From: Streptomyces sp. NL15-2K
Lineage (GTDB): Bacteria; Actinomycetota; Actinomycetes; Streptomycetales; Streptomycetaceae
Length of the DNA stretch: 64,000 bases
Direction of reading: 5' to 3'
NCBI RefSeq assembly: GCF_030551255.1
Contig: NZ_CP130630.1
Span: 10,291,001 to 10,355,000 of the forward strand
Of this stretch, positions 35,359 to 44,880 are shown piece after piece; position 1 is the stretch's first letter; the number at the start of each line of letters is the position of its first letter. The translations under genes and the position numbers were made by a program. The notes beneath the pieces were generated by a model, which worked only from the letters and a program-made list of their open reading frames with translations, was not told the DNA's origin and did not search any database.

Positions 35359-36583
35359 GCTGCCCGACGAGGTCTATCTGATCGACGGAGCCCGCACCCC
35401 GCAGGGCCGCTACGGCGGTGTCCTGGCCTCCGTACGCCCCGACGACCTGGCGGCCCTGGTGGTGGGTGAGGCCGTTCGCCGCGCCGGGGTTCCAGCCGAG
35501 GCGGTGGACGAAGTGATCCTCGGTGCCGCCAACCAGGCCGGGGAGGACAACCGGGACGTGGCCCGGATGGCCGTGCTGCTCGCCGGACTGCCGCACACCG
35601 TGCCCGGCTACACCGTCAACCGGCTGTGCGCCTCGGGACTGACCGCCGTGGCCTCGGCCGCCCAGGCGATACGGTCCGGGGAGGCCGGTCTGGTCGTCGC
35701 GGGCGGTGTGGAGTCGATGACCCGCGCCCCGTGGGTGATGGCCAAGCCCGGCACTCCGTGGGCCAAGCCGGGCGAGGTACACGACACCTCCCTGGGATGG
35801 CGGTTCACCAACCCGCGCTTCGCCGCCGCCGACCGGGCCGTTCCGGTCGGCGCCGGGCCGCAGACGGTGAGGACGACGCTGTCCATGGGCGAGACGGCCG
35901 AGGAGGTCGCCGCGCTCGACGGCATCACCCGCGCCGAGTCCGACGCCTTCGCGCTGCACAGCCATCAGCGGGCCGTCGCCGCCCAGGAGGCGGGCCGCTT
36001 CGACAAGGAGATCGTGCCAGTACCGGTCCGCGACGGCGAAGTGACCCGCGACGAGGGCCCCCGGCCCGCGACGACGCTGGAGAAGCTCGGTGCGCTGCGC
36101 GCCCTCTTCCGCACAGACGGCATCGTCACCGCCGGCTCCGCCTCGCCGCTGTCCGACGGCGCCGCCGCATTGGTGGTGGCGAGCGCGGCGGCCGTCGAGC
36201 GGTACGGGCTCACCCCCAGGGCCCGGATCGTCACCTCCGCCTCGGCCGGTGTGCAGCCCAACGTCATGGGCCTCGGCCCGGTCCCCGCCACCGAGAAGGC
36301 CCTGGCCCGCGCCGGATGGCAGGCTGGCGACCTGAACGCGGTCGAGCTGAACGAAGCCTTCGCCGCCCAGGCGCTGGCGGTCATCCGCCGCCTCAAGCTC
36401 GACGAGGAGAAAGTCAACGCCGACGGCGGCGCCATCGCGCTGGGGCATCCACTGGGCTGCTCCGGCGCCCGCATCCTGCTCACCCTGCTCGGCCGGCTGG
36501 AGCGCGAGGACGCCCACCGGGGCCTGGCCACGCTGTGCGTGGGCGTCGGGCAGGGCGTCGCGATGCTCGTGGAGCGGGTATGA
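35351..36583 (+). CDS. paaJ: Thiolase of phenylacetate beta-oxidation
   Basis: A 410-residue acetyl-CoA acyltransferase. The acyl-accepting Cys is in VNRLCASGLTAVASAAQAI, the active His in GGAIALGHPLGCSGAR and the second Cys in LATLCVGVGQGVAML. PaaJ thiolyses 3-oxo-5,6-dehydrosuberyl-CoA and 3-oxoadipyl-CoA, and the location in the paa operon supports that role. It overlaps paaN by 8 bp upstream and the hydratase by 4 bp (ATGA) downstream. Confidence 0.9.
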   Translation: MPELPDEVYLIDGARTPQGRYGGVLASVRPDDLAALVVGEAVRRAGVPAEAVDEVILGAANQAGEDNRDVARMAVLLAGLPHTVPGYTVNRLCASGLTAVASAAQAIRSGEAGLVVAGGVESMTRAPWVMAKPGTPWAKPGEVHDTSLGWRFTNPRFAAADRAVPVGAGPQTVRTTLSMGETAEEVAALDGITRAESDAFALHSHQRAVAAQEAGRFDKEIVPVPVRDGEVTRDEGPRPATTLEKLGALRALFRTDGIVTAGSASPLSDGAAALVVASAAAVERYGLTPRARIVTSASAGVQPNVMGLGPVPATEKALARAGWQAGDLNAVELNEAFAAQALAVIRRLKLDEEKVNADGGAIALGHPLGCSGARILLTLLGRLEREDAHRGLATLCVGVGQGVAMLVERV

Positions 36584-37353
36584 GTACGTCCGGAGCCGCG
36601 ACGTACGAGACGCTGCTCGTCGAGGAACGCGAGGACCGGGTCGTCGTCACCCTGCACCGCCCCGAGGCCCGTAACGCCATCAGCGGGCTGATGATCCGCG
36701 AACTGCACGCCGTCTGCGACCTGCTGGAGCAGCACCCGAAGCTGCTGCTGCTGACCGGCCACGGTGGGGTGTTCGCGGGCGGCGCCGACATCGCGGAGCT
36801 GCTGCGGCGGGGGCGGGACGATGCCCTGCGGGGCATCAACAGCCGGCTGTTCGAGCGGTTGCGCAGGCTGCCGATGCCGACCGTCGCCGCTGTGGACGGC
36901 TGGGCGCTGGGCGGCGGTGCGGAACTGTCCTACGCCTGCGACATCCGTATCGCGGGACAAGACGCCGTCTTCGGCAACCCGGAGCCGGGGCTCGGCATCC
37001 TCGCGGCGGCCGGTGCCTGCTGGCGGCTGCCAGAACTGGTGGGTGAGTCGGTCGCCAAGCAGGTGCTGCTCGCCGGACGGAACCTCGACGCACCGGCGGC
37101 ACTTGCCGCGGGGCTGGTCATCGAAGTCGTACCGGCGGACAAGCTGCTGGACCAGGCGCACGCGCTGCTCGACCGCATGGCCCGCTCGTCGGCCACGGCC
37201 CTGCGCCTGACGAAGCTGGTGGTCGACTCACCCGGCGCCCACCCGGTGGCCGACGACCTCGCGCAGGCCGTGCTCTTCGAGGGCCAGGACAAGAAGGACC
37301 GGATGACACGTTTCCTGAGTAAGAGGGGCCTGGAGAAGGGAAGCCGAGCATGA
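36580..37353 (+). CDS. Enoyl-CoA hydratase (PaaF-like)
   Basis: A 257-residue crotonase-fold protein. The two oxyanion-hole segments are FAGGADIAELLRRG and DGWALGGGAELSYACD, and a catalytic-type Glu appears in FGNPEPGLGI. It would hydrate 2,3-dehydroadipyl-CoA, the PaaF step. The start is the ATG overlapping the thiolase stop; the longer open frame upstream is only the thiolase read in another frame. It ends with an ATGA overlap to the next gene. Confidence 0.85.
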   Translation: MSTSGAATYETLLVEEREDRVVVTLHRPEARNAISGLMIRELHAVCDLLEQHPKLLLLTGHGGVFAGGADIAELLRRGRDDALRGINSRLFERLRRLPMPTVAAVDGWALGGGAELSYACDIRIAGQDAVFGNPEPGLGILAAAGACWRLPELVGESVAKQVLLAGRNLDAPAALAAGLVIEVVPADKLLDQAHALLDRMARSSATALRLTKLVVDSPGAHPVADDLAQAVLFEGQDKKDRMTRFLSKRGLEKGSRA

Positions 37354-38222
37354 CCACCACACCCCCGTCCCCGTCCGCGCCCGCCGTCGTCGGCGTCATC
37401 GGCGGCGGCCGCATGGGCGCCGGCATCGCGCAGTCCTTCGCGGCCGCCGGCTCTTCCGTGGTCGTTGTGGAGAGCAGTGCGCAAGCCGCGGCCGCCGCGC
37501 TGGACCGGGTCGCCACCGGCCTGAAGCGCGCCGCGGAGCGGGGCAAGCTCATCGAGCCCGCCGAGCGGGTGCTCGCCCGGGTCACGACGGCGGACTCGGT
37601 CGATGGACTGCCCGCTGAGGCCGAGCTGGTCGTCGAGGCCGCCCCCGAGGACACGGCGCTCAAGGCCCGGCTGCTCGCCGCGGCCGAGAGGGCGGTGAGT
37701 ACGACGACCGTGCTGGCCACCAACACCAGCTCCCTGTCGGTCGCCGAACTCGCTTCCGCGCTCACCCGGCCCGGCCGCTTCCTGGGCATGCACTTCTTCA
37801 ACCCGGTGCCCGCCTCCGAACTGGTCGAGATCGTCGTCGCGCCGTACACCGAGGCCGCGGTCATCAGCGCCGCACTGGACTGGACGCACGCCCTCGGCAA
37901 GTCGGACGTCGTCGTCAAGGACTCACCCGGCTTCGCCAGCAGCCGCCTCGGCGTGGCACTCGGCCTGGAGGCGATCCGCATGGTCGAGGAGGGCGTCGCC
38001 GAGCCCGAGTCGATCGACGACGCCATGACCCTCGGCTACAAGCACCCCATGGGGCCTCTGCGCCTCACCGACCTCGTCGGACTCGACGTACGCCTGGCCA
38101 TCGCCGAATACCTGCACACCACCCTCGGCGAGCGCTTCGCACCGCCCCAGCTGCTGCGCGACAAGGTCGCCCGCGGCGAGCTGGGGCGGAAGACCGGACA
38201 GGGGTTCTACACATGGCAGTAA
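37350..38222 (+). CDS. paaH: 3-hydroxyacyl-CoA dehydrogenase (PaaH-like)
   Basis: A 290-residue NAD-dependent enzyme. The Rossmann fold GVIGGGRMGAGIAQSFAAAG opens the protein. The family core is present in MHFFNPVPASELVEIV with the catalytic His, and the C-terminal domain has VKDSPGFASSRLGVALGLEA and MTLGYKHPMGPLRLTDLVGL. It oxidises 3-hydroxyadipyl-CoA to 3-oxoadipyl-CoA before thiolysis. Tightly packed between two crotonase genes. Confidence 0.9.
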   Translation: MTTTPPSPSAPAVVGVIGGGRMGAGIAQSFAAAGSSVVVVESSAQAAAAALDRVATGLKRAAERGKLIEPAERVLARVTTADSVDGLPAEAELVVEAAPEDTALKARLLAAAERAVSTTTVLATNTSSLSVAELASALTRPGRFLGMHFFNPVPASELVEIVVAPYTEAAVISAALDWTHALGKSDVVVKDSPGFASSRLGVALGLEAIRMVEEGVAEPESIDDAMTLGYKHPMGPLRLTDLVGLDVRLAIAEYLHTTLGERFAPPQLLRDKVARGELGRKTGQGFYTWQ

Positions 38223-39049
38223 GCGACGAAGTACGGGCACAGGAGGCACCGCCCGAGTCACGGCACGGCGTCGGCTACACCCTGGACGACGGCGTCGCGA
38301 CCATCGAACTGCAAAGGCCCTCCGCCGGGAACGCGCTCGACGTCTCCCTGCGACTCGGGCTGCTGGCCGCCGTACGCCGGGTGCAGAGCGACAGGGAACA
38401 GGTCCGCGCGGTGCTCCTCACCGCCCAGGGGAAGCACTTCTGCGTCGGACAGGACCTCAAGGAGCACGCCCAGGCCCTGGAGACCAAGCCCGCCTCGGCC
38501 TTCGCCAGCGTGCGGAACGAGTACAACCCCCTGGTGGAGGCGCTGCACGCGCTGTCCCAGCCAGTGGTCGCGGCCGTCGAGGGCGCGTGTGTCGGGGCGG
38601 GGCTCGGACTGGCGCTCTGCGCGGATGTGCGTGTCGCGGCCGAGGGCGCCCGTTTCTCGACCGCCTTCACCGGGATCGGGCTTGCCGCCGACAGCGGTCT
38701 GAGCCGTGCACTGGCCCAGGCGCTCGGCCCGTCGCACGCCGCCACACTGATGCTCCTCGGCGACCTCTTCGACGCCGAGGCCGCGCAGCGATGGGGACTG
38801 GTGCACCAGGTCGTGCCCGACGGCGGCGCCGCCGCAGCAGGCCTGGCCCTCGCCCGACGGCTGGCCGCCGGGCCCACAGCGGCGTACGGGGAGGTCAAAG
38901 CACTCCTGCGGAACGCTCCAGGAGCGAGCCTGCACACCGCGCTGGAGGGAGAGGCAGCGGCTCAGGAGCGCCTGGGCGCGACGCGGGACCACCGCGCCGC
39001 GGTACAGGCCTTTCTCACCCGGCGCAAGCCATCCTTCGAAGGCCGCTGA
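38213..39049 (+). CDS. paaG: Crotonase-family isomerase (PaaG-like)
   Basis: A 278-residue crotonase: GKHFCVGQDLKEHAQ and EGACVGAGLGLALCAD form the oxyanion hole, and the Asp in GLAADSGLSRAL matches the PaaG subgroup. PaaG isomerises ring-1,2-epoxyphenylacetyl-CoA to the oxepin form and later shifts a double bond. It overlaps the dehydrogenase gene by 10 bp and is the last gene before the 85-bp gap containing the second operator-like site. Confidence 0.85.
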   Translation: MAVSDEVRAQEAPPESRHGVGYTLDDGVATIELQRPSAGNALDVSLRLGLLAAVRRVQSDREQVRAVLLTAQGKHFCVGQDLKEHAQALETKPASAFASVRNEYNPLVEALHALSQPVVAAVEGACVGAGLGLALCADVRVAAEGARFSTAFTGIGLAADSGLSRALAQALGPSHAATLMLLGDLFDAEAAQRWGLVHQVVPDGGAAAAGLALARRLAAGPTAAYGEVKALLRNAPGASLHTALEGEAAAQERLGATRDHRAAVQAFLTRRKPSFEGR

Positions 39050-39103
39050 TCGGCCACCGACCCGGCAGGGCTTGCCCAGCCGGGGAAAACTCGTCAGACT
39101 ATG

Positions 39104-39122
39104 ACCCGAACGAACGGTCGGT
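39104..39122. promoter_or_regulatory. Candidate PaaR operator before paaA
   Basis: acccgaacgaacggtcggt is, on the opposite strand, accgaccgttcgttcgggt and so matches the site at 33569 in both half-sites. It lies 13 bp before the paaA start and overlaps the expected promoter or leader. Confidence 0.6.
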
Positions 39123-39134
39123 AGGGAAGTTGAT

Positions 39135-40127
39135 ATGTCGATGAGCACCACAGAAGCATCCGCGGCCGGCTGCGATGGACCACTGCTGGAAGAGCACTTC
39201 AACGCCACGATCGCGAAAGACCAGCGGATCGAGCCTCGCGACTGGATGCCCGACGGCTACCGCAGGACGCTGATCCGGCAGATCGCGCAGCACGCCCACT
39301 CGGAGATCATCGGGATGCAGCCGGAGGGTGACTGGATCACCCGCGCTCCCTCCCTTCGCCGCAAGGCGATCCTCTTCGCGAAGGTGCAGGACGAGGCCGG
39401 GCACGGGCTGTATCTGTACTCGGCCGCCGAGACGCTGGGCGCAGACCGTGCCGAGCTGACCGAGCAACTGATCAGCGGCCGCCAGAAGTACTCGTCGATC
39501 TTCAACTACCCGACGCCGACCTTCGCGGACGTCGGGGTGATCGGCTGGTTCGTGGATGGCGCGGCGATCTGCAACCAGGTGCCGCTCTGTCGCTGCTCGT
39601 ACGGGCCGTACGCGCGGGCGATGGTGCGGGTGTGCAAGGAGGAATCCTTCCACCAGCGCCAGGGGTACGAGCTGCTGTTGACGATGATGCGCGGCACCGA
39701 GGCTCAGCGGGCCATGGTCCAGGACGCCGTCGACCGATGGTGGTGGCCGTCGCTGATGATGTTCGGCCCACCCGACGACGACTCGCCCAACTCGGCGCAG
39801 TCGATGGCCTGGAAGATCAAACGGCATTCGAACGACGAACTGCGGAAGCGCTTCGTCGACATGACCGTGCCCCAGGCCAAGAAGCTCGGCGTCACCCTGC
39901 CCGACCCGGAGCTGCGCTGGAACGAAGAGCGCGGACACCACGACTTCGGCACCCCCGACTGGTCCGAGCTGCAGCGCGTGATCAGCGGCGACGGACCGTG
40001 CAACGCGGAGCGGGTCGGCCGGCGCCGGGCCGCCCACGAGGAGGGCGCCTGGGTACGGGAGGCGGCGACCACCCACGCGGCCAAGCGGGCCGCCCGCACA
40101 CAGGCGACAGAAGGAGTGGCGGCATGA
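39135..40127 (+). CDS. paaA: Phenylacetyl-CoA epoxidase catalytic subunit PaaA
   Basis: A 330-residue di-iron subunit of the 1,2-phenylacetyl-CoA epoxidase. The iron-binding carboxylate/His pairs are visible in [15 protein letters not shown] and [35 protein letters not shown] and [16 protein letters not shown] are typical PaaA segments. The complex adds one oxygen atom to the aromatic ring of phenylacetyl-CoA. Starts the paaABCDE run with a gggaag ribosome binding site and an operator-like sequence just upstream. Confidence 0.95.
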   Translation: MSMSTTEASAAGCDGPLLEEHFNATIAKDQRIEPRDWMPDGYRRTLIRQIAQHAHSEIIGMQPEGDWITRAPSLRRKAILFAKVQDEAGHGLYLYSAAETLGADRAELTEQLISGRQKYSSIFNYPTPTFADVGVIGWFVDGAAICNQVPLCRCSYGPYARAMVRVCKEESFHQRQGYELLLTMMRGTEAQRAMVQDAVDRWWWPSLMMFGPPDDDSPNSAQSMAWKIKRHSNDELRKRFVDMTVPQAKKLGVTLPDPELRWNEERGHHDFGTPDWSELQRVISGDGPCNAERVGRRRAAHEEGAWVREAATTHAAKRAARTQATEGVAA

Positions 40128-40408
40128 CACAGGACTGGCCTCTGTACGAGGTCTTCGTACGCGGAAAACGCGGCTTGAACCACGTCCACGTCGGCTCACT
40201 GCACGCCGCCGACGACCGCATGGCCCTGACCCACGCCCGCGATCTGTACACCCGGCGCAACGAGGGCGTGTCCATCTGGGTGGTGCGCTCGGGGCACATC
40301 GCCGCCTCGACGCGCGACGAGAAGGACCCGTTCTTCGTCCCCAGCGCCGACAAGGTCTACCGGCACCCCACGTTCTACGACATCCCCGACGACGTCCCCC
40401 ACATCTAG
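40124..40408 (+). CDS. paaB: Phenylacetyl-CoA epoxidase subunit PaaB
   Basis: A 94-residue small subunit that links PaaAC units. The sequence opens [20 protein letters not shown] and contains [20 protein letters not shown], the PaaB hallmark. The ATG at 40124 overlaps the paaA stop. Confidence 0.93.
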   Translation: MTQDWPLYEVFVRGKRGLNHVHVGSLHAADDRMALTHARDLYTRRNEGVSIWVVRSGHIAASTRDEKDPFFVPSADKVYRHPTFYDIPDDVPHI

Positions 40409-40417
40409 GAGCAGGGC

Positions 40418-41251
40418 ATGAGCGACGACCACGTCTATCTGTCCCTTGCCGAGGGACACGACGACAGCGACGCCCGCTGGGCGTTCGGCACCGGCTTCGA
40501 GGACCCGCTGCACGGCGTCGACTCGGCCGTGCCGGACGGGGTCGACACCGGGGAGCTGGCCGCGTACTGCCTGGCGCTCGGTGACGACGCGCTGGTCAGC
40601 GCACAGCGGCTGGCCCAGTGGTGCACCCGCGCCCCTGAGCTGGAGGAGGAGGTGGCTCTGGCCAACATCGGGCTGGATCTGCTGGGCCAGGCCCGCCTGC
40701 TGTACGCACGGGCCGGGCAGGTGGACGGCACCGGGCGTGGTGAAGACGCGTACGCCTACTTCCGTGACGCGGACGACTTCCGCAACGTACGGCTGGCCGA
40801 ACTGCCGGGCGGTGACTTCGCGTTCTCCATAACGCGGCTGCTGGTGCTGTCCTGCTGGCGGCTGGCCTTCTTCGAGCGGCTCGCCGTCGCCACGCCGGAC
40901 CCGGTGCTCGCCGCCATCGCTGCCAAGGGCGTCAAGGAGCTGGCGTATCACCGCCAGTACGCCGCCGACTGGGTGGTACGGCTGGGCGACGGCACCGAGG
41001 AGTCGCACCGCCGGATGCGCGGGGCGCTGGATCAAGTGGCACCGTACTTCGGCGAGTTGTTCACGGCCCACGATGTACGGGACGAGGTCGTCGCCGTCCT
41101 TCGCCAGGTCACGGACGCCGCCGGGCTCGCCCTGCCCGAGGCGCCGCCGGTGTCCGGACATGGCCGCGAGGGCGATCACACCGAGTACCTGGCCGCGCTG
41201 CTGGCCGAGCTCCAGAGCGTCGCCCGCGCCCTCCCGGACGCGACATGGTGA
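40418..41251 (+). CDS. paaC: Phenylacetyl-CoA epoxidase subunit PaaC
   Basis: A 277-residue ferritin-like structural partner of PaaA: LANIGLDLLGQARLLYARAG, then FSITRLLVLSCWRLAFFERL and GVKELAYHRQYAADWVVRLG. PaaC shares the PaaA fold but lost the di-iron site in studied complexes. Ribosome binding site aggagcaggg before the ATG. Its stop overlaps the start of paaD. Confidence 0.93.
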   Translation: MSDDHVYLSLAEGHDDSDARWAFGTGFEDPLHGVDSAVPDGVDTGELAAYCLALGDDALVSAQRLAQWCTRAPELEEEVALANIGLDLLGQARLLYARAGQVDGTGRGEDAYAYFRDADDFRNVRLAELPGGDFAFSITRLLVLSCWRLAFFERLAVATPDPVLAAIAAKGVKELAYHRQYAADWVVRLGDGTEESHRRMRGALDQVAPYFGELFTAHDVRDEVVAVLRQVTDAAGLALPEAPPVSGHGREGDHTEYLAALLAELQSVARALPDATW

Positions 41252-41772
41252 CGTTCACGACCACGGCGCTCATGGACGCACGGCGGGCCCGGCACATCGC
41301 CGAGCAGGTGCCCGACCCGGAAATGCCCATGGTCACCCTCGCCGACCTCGGCGTACTGCGCGACGTCGAGGTCGGCGCGGACGGCACGGTCGTCGCGAGC
41401 CTGACTCCCACCTACTCCGGCTGCCCCGCCATGGCCGAGATGCGCGCCGAGGTCGCCGCGCGGCTGCGGGACGCAGGGTTCCCCCGGGTGGAGATCCGGA
41501 CCGTGCTCGCCCCTCCGTGGAGCACCGACTGGATCACCCCCGACGGCCGCCGCAAACTCACCGAACACGGCATCGCCCCGCCCGGCGCCGCGCCCCGGCA
41601 GGCTTCCGGGCCCGTGCCGCTGGAGCTGTCCGCCACCCGACGTTCGGTGGCCTGCCCCCGCTGCGGATCGGCGGACACCGAGGAGACCTCGCGCTTCGCC
41701 GCCACCTCATGCAAAGCCCTGTGGCGCTGCCGCACCTGCCGCGAGCCGTTCGAGTACGTCAAGGAGATCTGA
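41245..41772 (+). CDS. paaD: PaaD, MIP18-family assembly factor
   Basis: A 175-residue protein. The DUF59/MIP18 domain (VPDPEMPMVTLADLGVLRDV; TPTYSGCPAMAEMRAEV) is followed by a C-terminal four-cysteine zinc-ribbon-like tail (CPRCGS...CKALWRCRTC). PaaD is needed for an active epoxidase, probably by maturing its iron or Fe-S centre. Start ATG 41245 or the overlapping GTG 41248; stop overlaps the paaE ATG. Confidence 0.92.
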   Translation: MVTFTTTALMDARRARHIAEQVPDPEMPMVTLADLGVLRDVEVGADGTVVASLTPTYSGCPAMAEMRAEVAARLRDAGFPRVEIRTVLAPPWSTDWITPDGRRKLTEHGIAPPGAAPRQASGPVPLELSATRRSVACPRCGSADTEETSRFAATSCKALWRCRTCREPFEYVKEI

Positions 41773-42881
41773 TGGCCCCCACGACAGCCGACCCCGCCCC
41801 GGCACCCACCCGCCGGGCGCGCCGCCCGGCCTTCCACACGCTGCGAGTCGCCGCGGTCCAGCCGCTGTGCGAGGACGCCGCCGCCATCAGCTTCGGCATC
41901 CCCGAGCACCTCACCGAGGAGTTCGCGTACCGGCCCGGCCAGTCGATCACCCTGCGCCGCGAGATCGACGGCCGCGACGAGCGCCGCTCGTACTCCATCT
42001 GCTCCCCTGTCGGCGCCCCGCCCCGCATCGGAGTACGGGTGGTGCCCGACGGGCTGTTCTCCTCCTGGCTGGTCAACGACGTGCGCCCCGGCGACACCGT
42101 CGAGGTGATGGCGCCGACCGGCGCCTTCACCCCCGACCTGTCGCAACCCGGCCACCACGTCCTGATCGCCGCGGGCTCCGGGATCACCCCAATGCTGTCC
42201 ATCGCGGAATCCGTCCTCGCCGCCGACCTCGACTCGCGCGTCACGCTCTTCTACGGCAACCGGCGCAGCGACACCGTGATGTTCGCCGACGAACTCGCCG
42301 ACCTGAAGGACCTCCACCCGACGCGCTTCCAGCTCGGTCACGTCCTCTCCCGCGAGCCCCGCGAGGCCGAGGTGCTGTCCGGCCGCCTCGACGCCGACCG
42401 GCTCGCCGTGCTCGTCGACGCCCTCGTCGACGTGGGCGCCGCCGATCACTGGTGGCTGTGCGGCCCGCACGGCATGGTCCGCGACGCCCAGCAGGTCCTC
42501 GCCGGACTCGGCGTTCCCGCCGAACGCGTCCACCAGGAGCTGTTCTTCGCCGACGACGAGCCCGTGCAGCCCGTACGCCACGAGGACCGGCCTCCCAGGG
42601 GCCCCGTCAGCCAGGTCACCATCACCCTCGACGGCCGCTCCACCACCTCCGCATTGCCGCGGGACCGTTCCCTCCTCGACGGTGCCCAGAAGATCCGCCC
42701 CGACCTGCCCTTCGCCTGCAAGGGCGGCGTCTGCGGCACTTGCCGCGCCCTGGTCACCGACGGCACGGCCGACATGCGCCGCAACTACGCCCTCGAACCC
42801 GTGGAGGTCGACGCCGGCTACGTCCTCACGTGCCAGACCTTCCCCGTCTCCGACGCGCTGACCGTCGACTTCGACAGCTGA
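41772..42881 (+). CDS. paaE: Phenylacetyl-CoA epoxidase reductase PaaE
   Basis: A 369-residue electron-transfer subunit. The N-terminal FAD-binding barrel (YRPGQSITLRREIDG; RRSYSICSPVG) and the NADPH-binding domain (VLIAAGSGITPMLSIAESV; WWLCGPHGMVRDAQQ) precede a C-terminal plant-type [2Fe-2S] domain (ACKGGVCGTCRALV with a later Cys in VLTCQTF). It passes electrons from NADPH to PaaA. The ATG at 41772 follows aaggagat. Last gene of the phenylacetate cluster. Confidence 0.94.
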   Translation: MAPTTADPAPAPTRRARRPAFHTLRVAAVQPLCEDAAAISFGIPEHLTEEFAYRPGQSITLRREIDGRDERRSYSICSPVGAPPRIGVRVVPDGLFSSWLVNDVRPGDTVEVMAPTGAFTPDLSQPGHHVLIAAGSGITPMLSIAESVLAADLDSRVTLFYGNRRSDTVMFADELADLKDLHPTRFQLGHVLSREPREAEVLSGRLDADRLAVLVDALVDVGAADHWWLCGPHGMVRDAQQVLAGLGVPAERVHQELFFADDEPVQPVRHEDRPPRGPVSQVTITLDGRSTTSALPRDRSLLDGAQKIRPDLPFACKGGVCGTCRALVTDGTADMRRNYALEPVEVDAGYVLTCQTFPVSDALTVDFDS

Positions 42882-42952
42882 AGCAGGCCGTGACGCTTCA
42901 TCTCTGTATCGCCGAGGGCATCGGGACTATCCGTCTGTGCCCTGTAGTCCTA

Positions 42953-43148
42953 GTGCCGCGGCAGGCAACGTTTGCCCCGTCACGACGCCCGGCACGCTCC
43001 CCCACTGCCCTAAAGGCGTGGGAGGTGCCCCCACTCGCCGCACCGGGCACAGACCCAAGTACATCCAGTACGAGGGCCTGCGCCCGGCACGCCGAGAGCA
43101 CGCACCGGACGCCGCTCCTTGACGGGCAAACGTTGCCTGCCGCGGCAC
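42953..43148. mobile_element. Small non-autonomous TA-flanked element, copy 1 (MITE-like)
   Basis: 196 bp with perfect 25-bp terminal inverted repeats beginning gtgccgcggcaggcaacgtt. It is flanked by TA (42951-42952 and 43149-43150) and has no coding capacity. The ends resemble the gtgctgtggccggaaacg terminus of the IS5-type remnant at 2357, a possible source of transposase. Compared with copy 2 it is 33 bp longer because of an internal palindrome (ctcccccactgccc...gtgggaggtgccccc). It sits 70 bp after paaE. Confidence 0.85.
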
Positions 43149-43281
43149 TAGCTCGGACAGCAGGGAGCAAGTAACGCCTCGGCAGGTCCTCAGGAACTCA
43201 CCTCCGGCAGCGGGCTGCCGGGTCACGCTCGGCTAAATGCGGTCCAGGGAGCGTACAGATGGCAGGACCGGGCCGGCAGCG

Positions 43282-44640
43282 GGACTGTAAATCGTTCGGT
43301 GTAACTCCCGATCAAGGAAGATGCATCGACGACCAGCGAGAACGTGACCGAGCCCGAGACCACCGAGGCGGCTGTGCTGCAGCCGTCGAGGTCCGTGGAC
43401 GACCAGTTGATCGACGAGCTGGTGGGTCGGGCCCAGGCCCAGGGGCTCCAGTTGACAGGCGAGGGCGGGCTGTTGCAGCAGCTGACCAAGCGGCTGCTGG
43501 AGTCCGGCCCTGGAAGGCGAGATCACCGACCACCTCGGCTATGACAAACACGACCCGGTCGGCAAGAACGGTGGCAACTCCCGCAACGGCACCTGCGGCA
43601 AGACCGTGCTCACCGAGGTCGGACCGGTCGAGATATCTGTGCCCCGCGACCGGGACGGCACCTTCGAGCCGAAGATCGTGCGCAAGCGGCAGAAGCGCCT
43701 GTCCGGCGTCGACGAGATGGTCATCTCACTGTCCGCGAAGGGTCTGACGACCGGCGAGGTCCAGACCCACCTCGCGGAGGTCTACGGGGCCGACGTCTCC
43801 AAGCAGACCATCTCCACCATCACCGACAAGGTCATGGCCGAATGGCAGAACCGGCCCCTCGACGCCGTCTACCCGGTCATCTTCATCGACGCGATCCACG
43901 TGAAGATCCGCGACGGCGCCGTGGCCAACCGGCCGATCTACGTGGCCCTGGCCGTCACTGCGGAAGGCCGGCGGGACATCCTGGGCCTGTGGGCCGGCGA
44001 CGGCGGTGAGGGCGCCAAGCACTGGATGCACATCCTCACCGAGATCAAGAACCGAGGCGTCAACGACGTCCTCATGCTCGTCTGTGACGGTCTCAAGGGT
44101 TTGCCCGACGCCGTTGAGACCGTCTGGCCCCGCACCACGGTCCAGACCTGTGTGGTCCACCTGCTGCGGAACTCCTTCCGCTATGCCGCCCGCCAGGACT
44201 GGGACAAGATCGCCCGCGTCCTCAAACCCGTCCACACCGCGCCGAGCGAAGAGGCTGCCCTCGAGCGGTTCGCCGAGTTCGCCGATGCCTGGGGCAAGAA
44301 GTACCCGGCGATCGTGCGGCTCTGGGAGAACGCGTGGGAGGAGTTCACGCCCTTCCTCCGCTTCGACACCGAGATCCGCCGCATCGTCTGCACCACCAAC
44401 GCGATCGAGTCCGTGAACGCCAGGAGCCGGCGGGCGGTCAAGGCCCGCGGCCACTTCCCGAACGAGCAGCCGCCTTGAAGTGCGTCTACATGGCCATCAT
44501 GTCGCTGGACCCCACCGGCAAGGGCCAGGCCCGTTGGACCATGCGCTGGAAGACCGCCCTGAACGCCTTCGACGGCCGACTCACCGCAGCCTGCCAATAA
44601 CTCCAACCACCCTGGTTACGCCGTTCGTTTGACAGACCCC
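43282..44640 (+). mobile_element. IS256-family insertion sequence, degraded
   Basis: The left end gactgtaaatcgttcggtgt and the right end (on the other strand gtctgtcaaacgaacggcgt) form imperfect inverted repeats around a single transposase gene. The element has at least two frameshifts in its gene and borders IS3 debris on the right. Confidence 0.75.
43344..44600 (+). pseudogene. IS256-family (mutator-type) transposase with two frameshifts
   Basis: The first part (DDQLIDELVGRAQAQGLQLT, LLQQLTKRLLES) and the main part (ITDHLGYDKHDPVGKNGGNS onward) are separated by an extra G near 43510. The catalytic core is whole: VIFIDAIHVKIRDG, LMLVCDGLKGLPD with TTVQTCVVHLLRNSFRYA, and TTNAIESVNARSRRAV with the final Glu. 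A missing base near 44467 (GHFPNEQ) puts the ending MSLDPTGKGQARWTMRWK in another frame. Both shifts lie in short C/G runs and might be sequencing errors. Confidence 0.82.
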
Positions 44641-44880
44641 CCTGGCGGATTCGCATGATCGTCGAGATCCGCTCCATGCTCTGCCGTAGCCCCAACTCGC
44701 TCAGCCGGTGCCTGAATTGGGCGAAGGTGTACTCCGACAACCCCGCAGGCTCTCCGAGCTGATGCCGGGTTTCCGGGCGATCTCGGTCAACGTCCGGCCC
44801 GAGGAGGTCACGCGCGCTATCGCGTCCCGCTTGAGCTCCTCCGAGTACCGGCCGGCGAACCACCGCCGTAAGCATGCTGG
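44641..44880 (-). mobile_element. IS3-family debris (orfA start joined to an orfB piece)
   Basis: Leftward frames give RYSEELKRDAIARVTSSGRT and LTEIARKPGISSESLRG, the helix-turn-helix start of an IS3-family OrfA. Directly after, in another frame, comes FRHRLSELGLRQSMERI, which resembles an OrfB core segment (LGxxQSMxRxG). Most of both genes is deleted, and the IS256 element truncates the end. Confidence 0.6.
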
